Below, in pieces: positions 38,906-51,163 of a stretch of 64,000 bases of DNA; positions within the stretch are counted from its first letter, which is position 1; every line of letters begins with the position of its first letter. The stretch lies in assembly GCA_963932145.1 (NCBI GenBank), contig OZ010571.1, positions 154,406,012 through 154,470,011 of the forward strand, written 5' to 3'. The notes under the pieces were generated by a model. It was not told where the DNA came from. It did not search any database and saw only the letters and a list, made by a program, of their open reading frames with translations. The DNA is from Acanthosepion lycidas (taxonomy: Eukaryota > Mollusca > Cephalopoda > Sepiida > Sepiidae). The position numbers and the translations under genes are program-made.

Positions 38906-39259
38906 TAATTAACATACAATATTAAAATTGTATCCTTAAAGTTTGTTTTTGCTTTCTGTTAAAGAGATAGAGAAAGACTATACTAAACCAATGAAAAACT
39001 GAGCAAAAAATATCAACCGTCATTCATTAAGTTTTAATGTGAATGCTAATTTTTACAGAATGAAAATACATGGGTTGCAAGTTTATATTAATATTATAGA
39101 AAAATTGGCAATGACAAGCTGTTGGTAGAATGAAAAAAAGCCAATGGTTTCACCTGTATTCATGAGCAGAAATCAATTAGTAGCTATGAGGTAGCTGTAG
39201 AAAAAGTTTGATTCAAACTAAAGCCCAAGAATATTGTTTATAATAATGTGAAATATTTA

Positions 39260-39925
39260 AATTATTTCAACACATCTCTCCAACATTTACTGGTAACCTC
39301 TGCCATCCGCTTTCATTCTTTCTTCAATGAACACCAAGGGTGATTGTGAACCAGCAACAGCAATCCAAACCATGATACCAGTTGGTTACTGTCGCTTGAA
39401 AAATGTTCTGTCACCTTCGGGAGTGTTTCCTAGTGAAGTGATGTAAACCCTATCATTTTGTTAGTTTACTACAGATGCTGTATCAACTACCAAAAAAAAA
39501 AAACCTCTCCAAATGGAGACTTTCTGTGGCACACTGCATCTCCTCCAACATTTTTCCCCTCTGTTAAGCTATTTTTGCTTTGAGGCACTTGGAAGCAGTT
39601 GTTATCATTGAATCTTGTATGGTTTTCACAAGAAATCCTTTTTGACACTCCTCCTTTTGGACCTATTTGAAGCACCCGTCTCTTTTGCCATCTTTCTCGT
39701 ACTTCTTTGTGGATTTCTCTTCACCCTCTTAACAACTTTAATGACTCTCCTGCTACAAACTGAAGTTTCTTCATGAAATTGTATGTGATGAGGTTGTTTG
39801 CTCATTTTTAAACTTTTTCCATACTTTAAAAAATGTTTTCAACTGTTTTATCACCTCACAATTTTTCATAACAGCCATTTTCATTTCATCAATTTGATGA
39901 CACGTTGCTTGAGCTGTCATATTTA
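39260..39925 (-). pseudogene. Tc1/mariner (maT-type) transposase relic
   Basis: Minus strand. From the right: an N-terminal part beginning near MAVMKNCEVIKQLKTFF, a MAKETGASNRSKRRS-like segment, then LPSASKQK/KCLKAKIA and a VYITSLGNTPEG region. It ends with GIMVWIAVAGSQSPLVFIEE, which matches the VMVWAAVxxxGxSPLVFI motif around the second catalytic Asp region of maT-type transposases. Several frame changes, and the C-terminal third is not seen. A run of A near 39491-39502 causes one slip. Confidence 0.65.
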
Positions 39926-40984
39926 ACGAAACAATAAAATAATCTTAGGAAGCCTTTTACAAAATTTGAAACTATAGGTCTGCTTCAATTTTATGGGTAA
40001 AGTAGATTTTGTTTTGCTTCTGTCTATATAATTTTTTTCTTTTACATAAGACATGTGGTGGCTAATATTGTTACTAATCTGTTTCCATAGAAAAGGAATT
40101 AAGTATCTCAGCAGCTGATGTACTAGAATATTAAATGGGTGCCTGTTTATTAATTCTGTTTTCTTATAATAGAAATAGAAGCACATAAAAAGTTTAAATA
40201 TATACTTGTAAAATTTGTATTATATTTTTGTTTCAAAACTTTTATATTTTACAATGGATATTTTCTACATGTTGAGACTATAAACTATCAGTATTTTTCT
40301 AGTGCATTAAGTCATACTGTCCCAGCAACTGATAATTCTCGAGTAAGTTGGTAAAAGTCTAGATCTGGAACCTTTAAAGTATCAAGTTTAAAACTTGTTA
40401 CAATAGACTTTGCTTTTCATTTTTGTGTGGATAATAAACAAAGTGATAATAATAATAATAGGGTTAAATAAATTCATCAGGAATATGACTGATGACATCC
40501 TCTACATTTTTATAGGAATCAGTGACAAAAATATTTTGTGTCCTGTCCAGAAGTGGTCTACTAATATTTATTAATCAAATTTCACACCCAGAATAATAAA
40601 GGAATAGCAGAACAGTTAGCAACAACACAGAAGTGAAATGATACACGAGCAAAAATCTCTTCTTGCATATCAAATACAAATTCTAGAAAGTCTTTGTCTC
40701 TGCTCACTGTTATTTATAAATGCCAGGAAAGCAAATATACTGACAGAAAATAAAATTGCAAAATTTAGAATGTGTTGCAGTTTGTTTAAGAATAAACATG
40801 TATCTAATATTACTGGATTATAGTAAATGATCAAATATGCAGATCAATATGTACATAGGTTCCAAAATAAACTGTATCAACAGTACTCCAACCCCATATT
40901 AACATGCTGTATAGCTTCCATGGGTGTTAAAACAGGCTTGTATATTTGCATGCACAAGATTATGAAGACTATATTCTGTGATAC

Positions 40985-41400
40985 ATAATTCCATGCCTCT
41001 TACGTTTAACTCAGTACAGCAATAATTGTAGATAGGTAAATGAATGAGTTAGTCATCATCCCCTGTGTTTTCAATAGGATACAGGTCTGGTGATTATTCT
41101 GGCTAGGGAAGTTTTATAGAAAAATATCTTGCAGAGTTTGTTATGCAACATATGATGGAACAGCATCTCACCTTCCTATTGCAGGAATAGCAGCAAAACT
41201 GGTTGAACAATTCTCTGTAGCACTGTTCAATGTGTCTTCTACAAGCACCAAAGATGAGTGAGATTTGTAACATGACATCCTACACTATAATCCTAGAGGA
41301 TGGATGGACCTGTGTGTTATGAATGAATACATTCTGGTAGTTGTCATTCACTTGATGGCAGAACCTGTTCAAATCACTGAATACTACAAAGCACCACTTG
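40985..41400 (-). pseudogene. Possible Tc1-like transposase relic
   Basis: Minus strand. A segment resembling LFNQFCCYSCNRKVRCCSI precedes a SPDLYPIENTG stretch, close to the SPDLNPIENxW motif around the last catalytic residue of Tc1 transposases. Many stops; the call rests mainly on that one motif. Confidence 0.4.
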
Positions 41401-41423
41401 ATTCCTTAGTTTTTTGGGGGTTT

Positions 41424-41510
41424 TTTTATTGATTGATTCAGTTTTTATAGCTTATCAACTCTTTGCAGGTTATTTAAAGCCTAAAACTATTTTTAGATTG
41501 TAAGAATTTT
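41424..41510 (+). repeat. Dispersed repeat (also at 57925-58125)
   Basis: TTTTTATTGATTGATTCAG then TTTTTATAGC and TTTGCAGGTTATTTAAAGCC then ATTTTTAGATTGT are shared with 57925-58125, where a 117-bp segment sits between the two halves. No coding capacity. Confidence 0.7.
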
Positions 41511-42119
41511 TTTTTTTTTTTTAGATAATGTTTTTAGTGAAGTTCTACAAACTGACCCATAGCTGAGCGAGAAGTGGTGAATTCACACCCTTTTTAAAGG
41601 GTATTTGCAAATAAATTGATGCAACAAACACAAATGAATTGGCATTTTCTGTTGATGGACATTTCCATTTTCAAACTTACAAAAACTTTTATATCCTCCA
41701 ATCCACTAGCCAGATTTTTAGTCAAATATCTCTTTAGAATTTTACAGGGAGTAACCAAAAAGTAGATATTAGCAGTTGTCTGGTGAAAATATGAAAATTT
41801 TTAGGTGGCTGACCTCACAAAAATATTAGGAAATATCATCTTCATCCTCTAAAAGTAGCAAAAGTTGGCACAACATTTGAAAACAAGAGAATTTGGGGAA
41901 TAAATCCTAATAAGTTCCATTAACTGTCTCTCAAAGCTACTAATTTTAGACTTCTTAATAGATTTTTTTCTCAAAAATTCTGATTAATGAAAATTTCACA
42001 ATTATGATCTTTTAATATTGACACATTCTACTGAAGGTGATGAAGTCCACAGGTAAATGAAACATTGGGAAAACCTTGTATAGTATTTGAGGAATTCATT
42101 CCTTAAGTTTTAACAATTC

Positions 42120-42480
42120 TCTCATCCTGGGTATAATGTAGATTCAGCAGCAAGGCCTCTAGTCAGGAGGTTTTCAGGCACTTGGAACCACATCTTAATT
42201 GTTAGGGTCACAGCTATAAATAATAAATAAACTATGAAAGTATAAAAATAGATTTTTGTAGTAAAAATACCAGCAATACATTTTTGGGAAAAAAAAATAT
42301 TACTAGCAATACAGTGGACTCTTGACAAATCTCTCTTTACAAAAAATGTCAATGAAACCTAATCTACAAACTGATTTCTTACAACAAATACATATTCTAT
42401 TCATACAAACCTATCCTAAAATTCTTGCCTGTATTAAATAACCTATTGAGGTGTTAATATGCCATAAAATAAACCAAACC
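42120..42480 (+). repeat. LINE-tail repeat copy
   Basis: CCTGGGTATAATGTAGATTC, CAGCAAGGCCTC, CTATGAAAGTATAAAAATAG, two ACCAGCAATAC-like units, then an AATCTACAAACTG to CTATTCATACAAAC stretch. It ends ATTAAATAACCTATTGAGG, AATATGCCATAAAA and a CCAAA-rich tail. The distal half matches the 3' UTR of the LINE at 30475-32205, so this is probably a 5'-truncated insertion of that or a sister family. Confidence 0.75.
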
Positions 42481-43062
42481 AAACAATTGTCTCTTTTTAT
42501 TTCAATTTTTATGGGTATCTGAATATGCATTGTAAAAAATAAACAACACAAAAAATCTAAATTATCATCAGCATCCAACTCATTTACAGACACTGAACAT
42601 AAATCTATGCTACCACACAAAAATCCAGTATTGCATAAATCAGTGAAGATCTGGATATAAAAAAAAAAAGAAGCTGAATTCATCAGAATTTTTGAGCACT
42701 TGACCTTCTTAGCAACTCAGCGAAAGGTGACAATTGCAATGCACATGACAAAAATCAGGAAGAATTTTCTCTCTCTCTGTTTTGAATACTTCCTTTCAAC
42801 ATTGCTTGAAAGTTATGGAATATAACAGACCCTTGGAGAAAACCCAACAGACCTCTTAACCATTAAGATACACCTAGATATACATGTGTGGAAAGAATCA
42901 TTGTGTAAGTGACTGAAGCAATGAAATTGTAAAATATTTCAATGCATGAACGAGAGAAGCTTGTTGTTTAAGTTTTGATTTGCAATGAATTTTGAGCTTT
43001 TGACCAAATTATTTATTTGTAATTTGATTATTTCTTTGTTTCCTTAACGAATTGATCTTCAG

Positions 43063-43155
43063 ATGGAGAAATGGGAGTTGGTAAAACACTGACCTTAGCT
43101 CATGCTTTGCATGCATGTGCCACACATGGTTGGATCTTGGTACATGTCAGTTGGC
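43063..43155 (+). CDS. DAP3: mS29/DAP3 exon c (P-loop, Walker A)
   Basis: A 93-nt exon, 2 + 30 codons + 1. Acceptor is cttcag ending at 43062 and donor is TTGGC|gtaagt at 43156. The nucleotide-binding P-loop GEMGVGKT (codons 43065-43088) fits GxxxxGK[ST]. It is followed by LTLAHALHACATHGWILVHVSW, which is shown here only as family context: human DAP3 has GEKGTGKT, then a cysteine-containing helix, then a DWLILHIP strand. The lysine and threonine that bind phosphate are intact, so nucleotide binding should be retained. If splicing fails, the reading frame continues into the intron and into a LINE fragment before stopping near 43484; that longer open frame is not a gene. Confidence 0.96.
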
Positions 43156-43284
43156 GTAAGTACTCGTACTTCCGCTTTTTTATTTTCTTTAGTCATTTTA
43201 AATTTATCATCTTTTTTTTTTTTTTTTTTTTTAACTTTTGGTTAAAATTTCCAATTTTTTATAACTTCACATTACCATCAATGA

Positions 43285-44150
43285 TGAGGTCAAAATGGCA
43301 GCCAATATCCAAAACGATCTCCAGTGTATTGTTAACTGGGGCAAAAGGTGACTTGTTAAAATTTTTAACACCTCCAAAATCATTAATCATCTTAGAGCCC
43401 CCACCTCGGCCTTCCATTAGTATGGCTGATGCTGACCTCCAGAAAAGTGACTTGCTGCTGCCTTTGGCTAATGTTCTCAGCTGACATGAAATGGAAAGAC
43501 TATAATTGAATTCATTGTTAGGTCAGCTGCTAAGAAAATTAGTTCATTGTGTTGTGTGAGACAATTTTTCTTTCCAGAATCTGTCTTATATCTCTATAAG
43601 TCTACCATTTGGTCATGCTTAGAATATTGCTGCCACCTATGGCCCGGTGCCCCTGCTCTTTACCTTCAGCTCCTTGATAAGTTCTAAAAAAGAACTAGAA
43701 AGATTATTGATCCTGATCTGGTGGTTCAGCTTCACTTCACTTTCCCACCGCCATAAGGTTGCCTCTCCATACCGTTTTAATAAATATTTTCATGGTAATT
43801 GTTCGGATGAGCTCTTTACTATGGTACCTAGACTGTATGAATTCAAGGGCAGTATTAGTCTGGCATAGAGATCTCGTCAATTTACAGTTGAGCTGCCTAG
43901 ATGTAATCGTAAATTCCATGCTAACAGTTTCTTTTCTTGCACTTCTTACTTGTGGAACTCCATTCTAGTTCCATGCTTTCCATCCAACTTTAATCTGCAA
44001 AAATTTAAATGCAATGTCAATTGATATCTACTGTCCTCCTGATTACCCTTCCTACTCACTATTACTGTTTCTCTTTCTCATTCTTCCACACCCTTTAACC
44101 TATTGTGTTTTAGTAACTTTACTGACTTACATAGGCACCTAGTATGACAC
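43285..44150 (+). mobile_element. LINE 'B' second copy, 5'-truncated, decayed
   Basis: Plus strand. It begins NIQNDLQCIVNWGKR (the QLVVNWGKEW motif), then SISMADADLQKSD, then SVLYLYKSTIWSCLEYCCH and a WPGAPALYLQLLDKF segment. Later it has HRHKVASPYRFNKYFHGNCS with DELFTMVPRLYEFKG, and near 43940 FLFLHFLLVELHS. These are the post-YADD, YKSxIRPxxEYC and HRRNVASLxLxYKYFHG motifs of the same family as 32218-32994. Several frame changes. It lies about 130 bp inside the intron after DAP3 exon c. Confidence 0.8.
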
Positions 44151-45750
44151 AATTTCAATATATAAGTAATGGTGTAAGAGACTAGTTTATCAACTATCAT
44201 TTTATATTTCTGAATTTCTTCTAAAATACTGTTTGTTTTTTCTATCTTTGCATCTTCATTTTAATCTTCTCCATTGTATTTTTAACATTCCTTTAAACTC
44301 TTGCTTATCTTCTCTCAATTTTATTTATATTGTCTTTCGTATGTGCTTCCCAAAAATGCCGCTGCTTTCAGTTCAGTTTTCAAGCATTATAAACGTTTTA
44401 CTAAATTTCTTTTTTTCAACAGCATGGATATCATTAATTGGACACTAGCCTATTTAAAAGTACCACGCTGATATATAGTAATTAATATCACTATTCACAT
44501 GGTTTAGTTTAGTCAACCTTTTGCTTAGAAATGTAATCCATTTGGTAACCTTATATTTTATGCAATTTACTTTAAGTTCTGTTAACATATCCTGGACAAA
44601 AAACAAAAAAAAAAAACCTGTGTGGTCCAAGCTATGCAGTCTGTTGAATAGCTTAGCACAGATTGTTTTCAGAATGATGTTAATGTTGCATCACAAAATT
44701 ACAAATTGTTATCCCTTTCACATATCAGATGACAAACTGAGAGGTTTCTTGTGGCTATAAACCCTGTCTTGTGAGAATCTCTCTTACCAAGCTTTTCATG
44801 AATCACAAGAAGTATAAGTTTGAATGTGGGAACCTACTTAGACTAGAATAATTGAGAGAAGGATATGGTTTTGAATTGAAAGATTAGTGAACCAAAGTGC
44901 ATTGTTGTCATCTATTACTACTACTACTACTACTGATGTTGATAATAAACTGACCTAAGCTGAATTCTCTTTGTGAAGGCATTTTAAATTTTCAGATGAA
45001 ATAGTTTTGTTCTAAAGTTACAGTGGAAAGTTTTCAATACAATGCATAGAATAGATATACATATTCAGTTGAGAATACTTTGATTTCTAAATTTCAAAAG
45101 TGTGATCTAAATTATTTCATAAGCGTCCATTAAAATCTTATTTGTAAAACTATTGCTCACCTATGAGGAAGCAATTTTTTTCAATAAAACTTTGTTTCAT
45201 TTGATAATAATGTAGCCACATAGTAAATTTATTTACTTATTTGCTGGGAGCCACTGCTTTGAACATGTCCAAGTCCAACATTTAAATATAGATTGGTACT
45301 TCTGCACATCTTATATATACGTAACATTTTATAGATAATTTAGGTATAAAAAAATAAATTTGACTCTTTTTATGTTTTAATAATGACTATATGTTGGTTT
45401 TTATGGATAGTGAAATCATTTTGAGTAATTTTCTTTATTCATTTAAATCTTTGCCTACTTGTCATATCACATATTTCTCTTGTCAAAGAATCTTCCTTAT
45501 TTAATCATATCAGTCACTGAGTTCTGAAAAATGTTTTATTTTAAATGTAAATCTCTTTTTTGCCATCATGAAATTAAAATGGGGGACATTGATAAGCAAA
45601 AGCTTTTTGTTTTTTTTTTAACAATGTGAAAAACTGAATATAACATACATAGACTGGATTAACGGAATGTTTTAGATGAAAATGCCTTTTAGAATTTGTC
45701 ATCATTACAGAAACAGTATCTGTCTATATTTCTGGGACGAGGTATTATGT
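44150..45750. other. Intron sequence, nothing recognised
   Basis: AT-rich with a short (ACT)n run near 44918-44934. The open frames match nothing known. Confidence 0.45.
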
Positions 45751-45752
45751 AC

Positions 45753-46095
45753 ACTATTTACATTATTTGGACTATTTACATTATTCGGACTATTGTCCTC
45801 ATCTTTCTTGCTATATTTATCATAACGTTTTGGCCGTTGTATGCTCAGGCCATCTTCAAGTGGTTGGAATGTCAAACTGAACCATTTATTTCACACGCTG
45901 GGGTAGACTGTTCTAGTTCCATGTGCCATGTCTAATGGATGTCAGTTATCAGTTATCTCCTGTTAATTACCCTCTCCAAGTTCTCCACCACCTTAAAGCA
46001 GTATTGAACTCAAACTCTTTGGGTCCTGTCACTGGATCTAACAAATGCCTTTATCCACTGTGCCATGTGTCCCTGAGGACATCTGTGTATGAAGA
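45753..46095 (-). repeat. Penelope-like terminal segment, left copy (inverted)
   Basis: On the minus strand: CATACACAGATGTCC, an A box TGGCACAGTGG (46065-46055), a B box GTTCAATAC (46009-46001), GGAACTAGAACAG, CATTCCAACCACTTGAAGA, a TGGCC/GGCCA stem (45852-45831), AAAACGTT and GATGAGGACAATAG. It is the inverted partner of 47571-47842. Confidence 0.85.
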
Positions 46096-47570
46096 CTCTG
46101 TGTGCCACCCTCTTAGTTGATTCTTTGTAGATATAATTGACCCATTGATCGGAAAGTCAACTTCATATGTCCGAAATTCCGCCCACTTTGTGGAAATAAT
46201 CAAAGATGCCCCCATCCAAAACGATGAGCTTGGATGTGGTGAGTTTGTTCACTAAGGTACCCACGGAGGAGGCACTCTCAGTAGTCAGAGACAGATTGGC
46301 CTCTGACTCATCCCTAGAAGAACAGGCCAATATTCCAATAGATAATCTGATGAAGATGTTGACTTTCTGTACTCAAACAACACACTTCAGAATAGGATCA
46401 CACATATATCGACAGGATGAGGGCTTAGCAATGTGATCACCATTATCACAAGCAATGGTGAATATATACATGGAATACTTTGAGGAAATGGCATTAGAAT
46501 CTATATCTCTAAAGCCAACTCTATGGTTAAGGTACATAGATGACACCTTCATACTCTGGCTACACCAGGAAGATGTTCAGGTTCTACTGGACCATATGAA
46601 CTCAATAAGACCTTCAATACAGTTTGCAATGGAGAAAGAGAGTAACAACACACTCCCATTCCTGGGTGTTCTAATATCTCGAATAGAGCATGGGTTCAAG
46701 ATATCTGTATACCGTAAACCAACATTTGCCGGGCAGTACCTCAATTTCAACTCCCACCATTCATACAGCGTAAAGAAAGGGATCGTCCGTTGCTTACAAC
46801 ACTGAGCAAAAGCCATAAGTGGCGACCCAGAGATATTAGATAAAGAAGTGGTCAGTATAAGTAGTACCCTACAACATAACAATTACCATGGGTACATGGA
46901 AGCAGCCCCAATAAACTGGAATAGGCAGGTACAAGATGAGAACAACAACACTCAGAAAACAGTCTGCCTGCTTTATGTGAAGGGTTTATCAGAGAAAATA
47001 CAAAGGATCTGCGACCCATATAACAACAGGACAACCTTCAAAGGCTGGACGACACTTCGCAGATATCTCTCCCAAGTAAGACCCCCCCACCCCCCACCAT
47101 AGAGGAGAACATGACTAAAGACTGTGTATATGACATCCTGTGCAGCTGCGGAAAGAAATATAAAGGGGAGACAGGCTTCCCTCCTAAGGTAAGGCTTCAA
47201 GAACACCAGGAAGCTGTAACATGATGGGAAGTGGAAAAATCAAGCATGGCTGACCACATATGAAGAGAAAAGGGAGATCACCACCGTCTGTGGGATCAGG
47301 TTGAAATCATAGACAAAGAACATCATTGGAAAATTTGTAAACTTAAGGAATCAGCACATATACTAAGCCACAAAAATCTGAGCCGACCAAGCATAGAAAT
47401 GAATACAATATGAGAACCAGTAATAAGGAGTGCCAGACAAAAGCAATACAAAAATTGCAATATGAGCTCTGATAAAAAAAAAAAAAAAAATGCAATAACA
47501 GCAAAAATTGCAACATGAGCACTGGTAAAAAAAAATGGTTACTGAAGACATTAGGTTTATAATACCCAGA

Positions 47571-47842
47571 AATTCATACACAGATGTCCTCAAGGACACA
47601 TGGCACAGTGGATAAAGTGACAGGACCCAAAGAGTGTGGGTTCAATACCTGGTTAATGCAATGGAGAACTTGGAGAGGAGAATTAACAGGAGATAACTGA
47701 TAACTGACATCCATTAGACATGGCACATGGAACTAGAACAGTCTACCCCAGTGAGCGAAATAAAGGGTCCAGTTCAACGTTCCAACCACCTGATAAATAT
47801 GGCAAGAAAGATGAGGACAATAATCTGAATAATGTAAATAGA
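47571..47842 (+). repeat. Penelope-like terminal segment, right copy
   Basis: Same order as the left copy. A box TGGCACAGTGG at 47601-47611 and B box GTTCAATAC at 47640-47648; it then passes through GGAACTAGAACAG and CCAACCACCTGATAAATATG to GATGAGGACAATAATC. It lacks about 16 bp between the boxes and the ribozyme-like core segment that the left copy retains. Confidence 0.85.
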
Positions 47843-50171
47843 TTACAAAAACAGTTAAAATCACTTTACTATCCTTTGCATCTCTGCATCCATTTACAGG
47901 ATTTTTGTATTCCAAATAAGTCATAAAATGCTTTCCTCTACTAAGTCTAGTAATTCTGATAGTCTGAAACATTGATTTGTTTTCTGTAACTCTGCAAATC
48001 AATTCTAGCTCATGTCAATGGTGGAATGGTACTTGACTGATGTAACGGCAAAATCTATATTTCCTGCTGCAGCCCTTAAAGCCTTAGTCAACCAGACCAG
48101 TGGTGAATGTTAAGTCTTTATATTGTTAGTGTAAATAATGGAAAAGTTTCAGGATAACAATTATATTATTGATTAATTTTGTATTTCTTTCTCTTTAACC
48201 GCAAAAGAAGAATGTGCTTTGATTGCAGGCATTTTCAGAATCAGGAATACAAACTTGCAACTCTCCAGATGAGAAAGTAAAAAAAAATTCTTAGAATGAG
48301 TTAAACATATTAACTTAAGATCTCGAACACAGTGTGCATACTGTAGAGAAGTTATTTTTATTGAAATGGATATATGAAGAGGTTGAAAAATTGTCAACCC
48401 AGAAATTAAAAAGAAAGTTTGATATTTAACCAGATTTTTGGAAATGGATTGGGCCAATAACTTTCAACACCCTGTGTGTGGGGTTATTTTTGTCTTGTAA
48501 AATTCTTAACAATATTAATAACTTTCGAATGATGTGAAAGTTCAAACAAATATTATAAGAAAAATCAGTTAAATAGTTACATTTCAGATTATAAAAAAGA
48601 CATTGTATATCAGAATTTTCTGATATTGTGATTTCATGACTTGATGCTCATCTTCCTCTTTATCACTACTATGACTGCCATTCAAAATTTATCTTATCCA
48701 TTCTAATATTTGACCTTGCTGCACACTAAAGCCTAATGCTTTTTATGGCTGTTGTTACAGTCTTAAGTATTTTTTCTTCTTCTGAGACATAGTGTATATC
48801 ATGTGAAGAAACAAAAATTATCACTGAGACCAATCAACATTCAATTTACATAAAAATCAATTGACATACTATCAATATAACTTTACATATTTATTTGTGT
48901 GTATAAATTCCCTGTTTATTTTGTTGAGAAAATAGAATTACTGTGTTAAATAGAATCATACAGCCAATCATTTTTTTGTTTTTAAAAAAAAGCTTATATA
49001 TGTAGATACCACTCTTTTGCAATATGAGGATGATTGAACAATGATTATTGAAAGCTACTCATCCACAATAATATACTTCAACAGAATCTGTATTGTGTTT
49101 TTTCCCCTTTTATTATGTATTTAGTTTCATGTTTACAGAACCCTAAATGCTGACTTTGAAGTGATTGGAATCAGTATTTTTCTTTGAAATTGTTTCTCTG
49201 AACCAACAAGTAATTGGCTGTCTTATTGTAAGCTGGAAGGCTGTATTTGAAAGTGACAAAAGATTTACTGGTTGTGTCCATTTTTTTTCTGCCTCTTTTC
49301 TTCCATTCATCTTCAACAAGCTGCCATTATCAAATGGACCAGACAGAACTAATCACAGAGAATATAGATTATTTTTTTCAGATTCAAATAAATACCTTCA
49401 ACATTTCTTTGCTCATGTCTGTCTTATGCATTGCAAAGTTTTAAAAATGTCCTTATTACACTTTAAGAAGAAAAAAAAGGCTTATTTCAAGGTTCAAATA
49501 ATTTCAAAACAAAATGAAACTAATTAAAAGATAAATACTTATTAAAATTCATCATTTTCTTAATCAAGTATTGATTTTCAATAAGTGGATATTTGGAGCA
49601 ATCTAAAGAACAAAATGGTTAAGAGTATTTGAAAGCAATTACCACTTTTCCTTAACAGAATTAGCAGAAACGACAGATTTTCAAACAATTTTTTTTCCTG
49701 AAAAGGAAAACTTTATATCCATTCAAATTGTAATGTTCTCCTTCTCAACCTAAATGTTTTAAACCCTTATTCATTTTACTATTCACTGTTCTTTTGTCAC
49801 ATCTAGTGAATAAATGTTATTTACACATTAAAATGCTGAAAAAATATCAAAACAAATCACAACTCTCAGTATTAAGTAAATAATATATATTTTTTTACAA
49901 TCTTGAATACCTAATATCTATATGAAGTTCTATTGACTCTCGAGGGAAAAAAAAATTGAATTTCTTTTTCTCCCTGCATCCCTTGTAGATTTCAAGAACA
50001 CTGGTTCACTTGACATTTGAACAGATTAACCAATCTGTTCAAACTCTTTGTCTGTTAGACATGTGCAAAAGTTTCTAGTTTATTTTTACTAAAATCTAAA
50101 CATGTGTCTAAATATTGGATTTTTGGGGAATAAGGGGCTTCTTGGTCAGTCCTAGAAACTTAATATCACTC

Positions 50172-50174
<3 letters not shown>

Positions 50175-50253
<79 letters not shown>
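50175..50253. repeat. (TA)39 microsatellite
   Basis: An unbroken TA tract of about 79 bp followed by a few GA units; the longest simple repeat in the window. Confidence 0.95.
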
Positions 50254-50262
<9 letters not shown>

Positions 50263-50824
50263 CATATATTTTGCCAGCATGTTTTCATTAAGACATGTCT
50301 CATTAAGTAATTTAGACAAGTTTTGTCAACTTATTCTTAATAGGATCCTCTCATATTTACAGACAAGTTTCTTGAAAGAAGAAAGAAAATTACCATGTTG
50401 ATGTATATCCATTTTTGTTCCTGAGTACTTTCGACATTAGCACTATGTGATCGTCATGATCTTGTTTTGCTAAGGCAAAAATTGCTGTGTTCATCTGAAT
50501 ATTAAATTTTTTACTTGTGAAGTGAAAAATGATAAACTTATGTACTGTAAATTTTTAAATTTTATGATATAAACAAATGTGCAGTAACTAAGTAATTGTG
50601 ATGTCTAACTATTTATTTTTTTAAACTATTTAAAGATATTAATTATAACCTAGATATTTTAAGCTTTCTACAGTAAACATTTTAAAATGTAAACTAAAAA
50701 TTCTTGAAGCTATTTGTATTAAAAAATTGAAACCAAACCCTAACTTTAGCATTTTTAACTTCACAAATTAAAAATTTAATTTTCAGATGAGCAATTTTGT
50801 CTTTGCAAAATGAATACCCTGAAG

Positions 50825-50826
<2 letters not shown>

Positions 50827-50888
<62 letters not shown>
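50827..50888. repeat. (TA)n(CA)n microsatellite
   Basis: About 22 TA units followed by about 9 CA units. Confidence 0.95.
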
Positions 50889-50890
<2 letters not shown>

Positions 50891-51085
50891 ACAGACAAGT
50901 TAGGGTCCACACTTCATTTCTTTAAAAATACATCTTAAAATGAGATTTGCTCTTATTTTTCAGTCTTCCTCCAGGTTACTCTTGCTACAAAAAAGTTCAA
51001 ATTTGGATTCATCTTTGTGGTGGTTTTATTGATGAAAGCAAAATATGATGCTGTTGTATGATAATTTTTTTTTTATAGTTAAGTA

Positions 51086-51163
51086 TTAGGTTGGTGCAAA
51101 AAATAATGATGTAATAACGTCAAAAAACAACATTATTACGTCATTATTTTTGCACCAACCTAA
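51086..51163. mobile_element. Mariner MITE copy 4 (78 bp)
   Basis: TA on both sides, TTAGGTTGGTGCAAAA ends, inner arm TAATAACGTC/GACGTCATTATT-like, sharing the GACGTAATAA subfamily features with copy 2. Arms differ at several positions, so it is somewhat older or imperfectly copied. Confidence 0.9.

Larger units (their letters stand above)
45753..47842 (+). mobile_element. Penelope-like element (RT + GIY-YIG) with inverted terminal segments
   Basis: Plus-strand coding part about 46140-47450. RT: GKSTSYVRNSAHFVEIIKDA, SLDVVSLFTKVPTEEALSVV, YMEYFEEMALES, LWLRYIDDTFILW (catalytic YIDD), LPFLGVLISR, VYRKPTFAGQYLNFNS, VKKGIVRCLQH. Endonuclease: CVYDILCSCGKKYKGETGF with KVRLQEHQEAV, the GIY-YIG domain typical of Penelope-like elements, then MADHI, SAHILSHKNLSRPSIEMNTI. 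The start of the RT domain is missing or decayed, and there are a few interruptions. About 340 bp at the left (45753-46095) and about 270 bp at the right (47571-47842) are inverted copies of each other, both reading outward. Confidence 0.9.

Noticed and set aside
43071-43484. 137-residue open frame starting at an ATG in exon c
   Set aside because: It is exon c read through its donor into intron and LINE sequence; the spliced gene uses only 43063-43155.
48173-49527. Open frames of 94-120 residues (48173-48457 minus, 49165-49527 plus)
   Set aside because: Composition typical of random AT-rich sequence; no motif, signal or repeat context.
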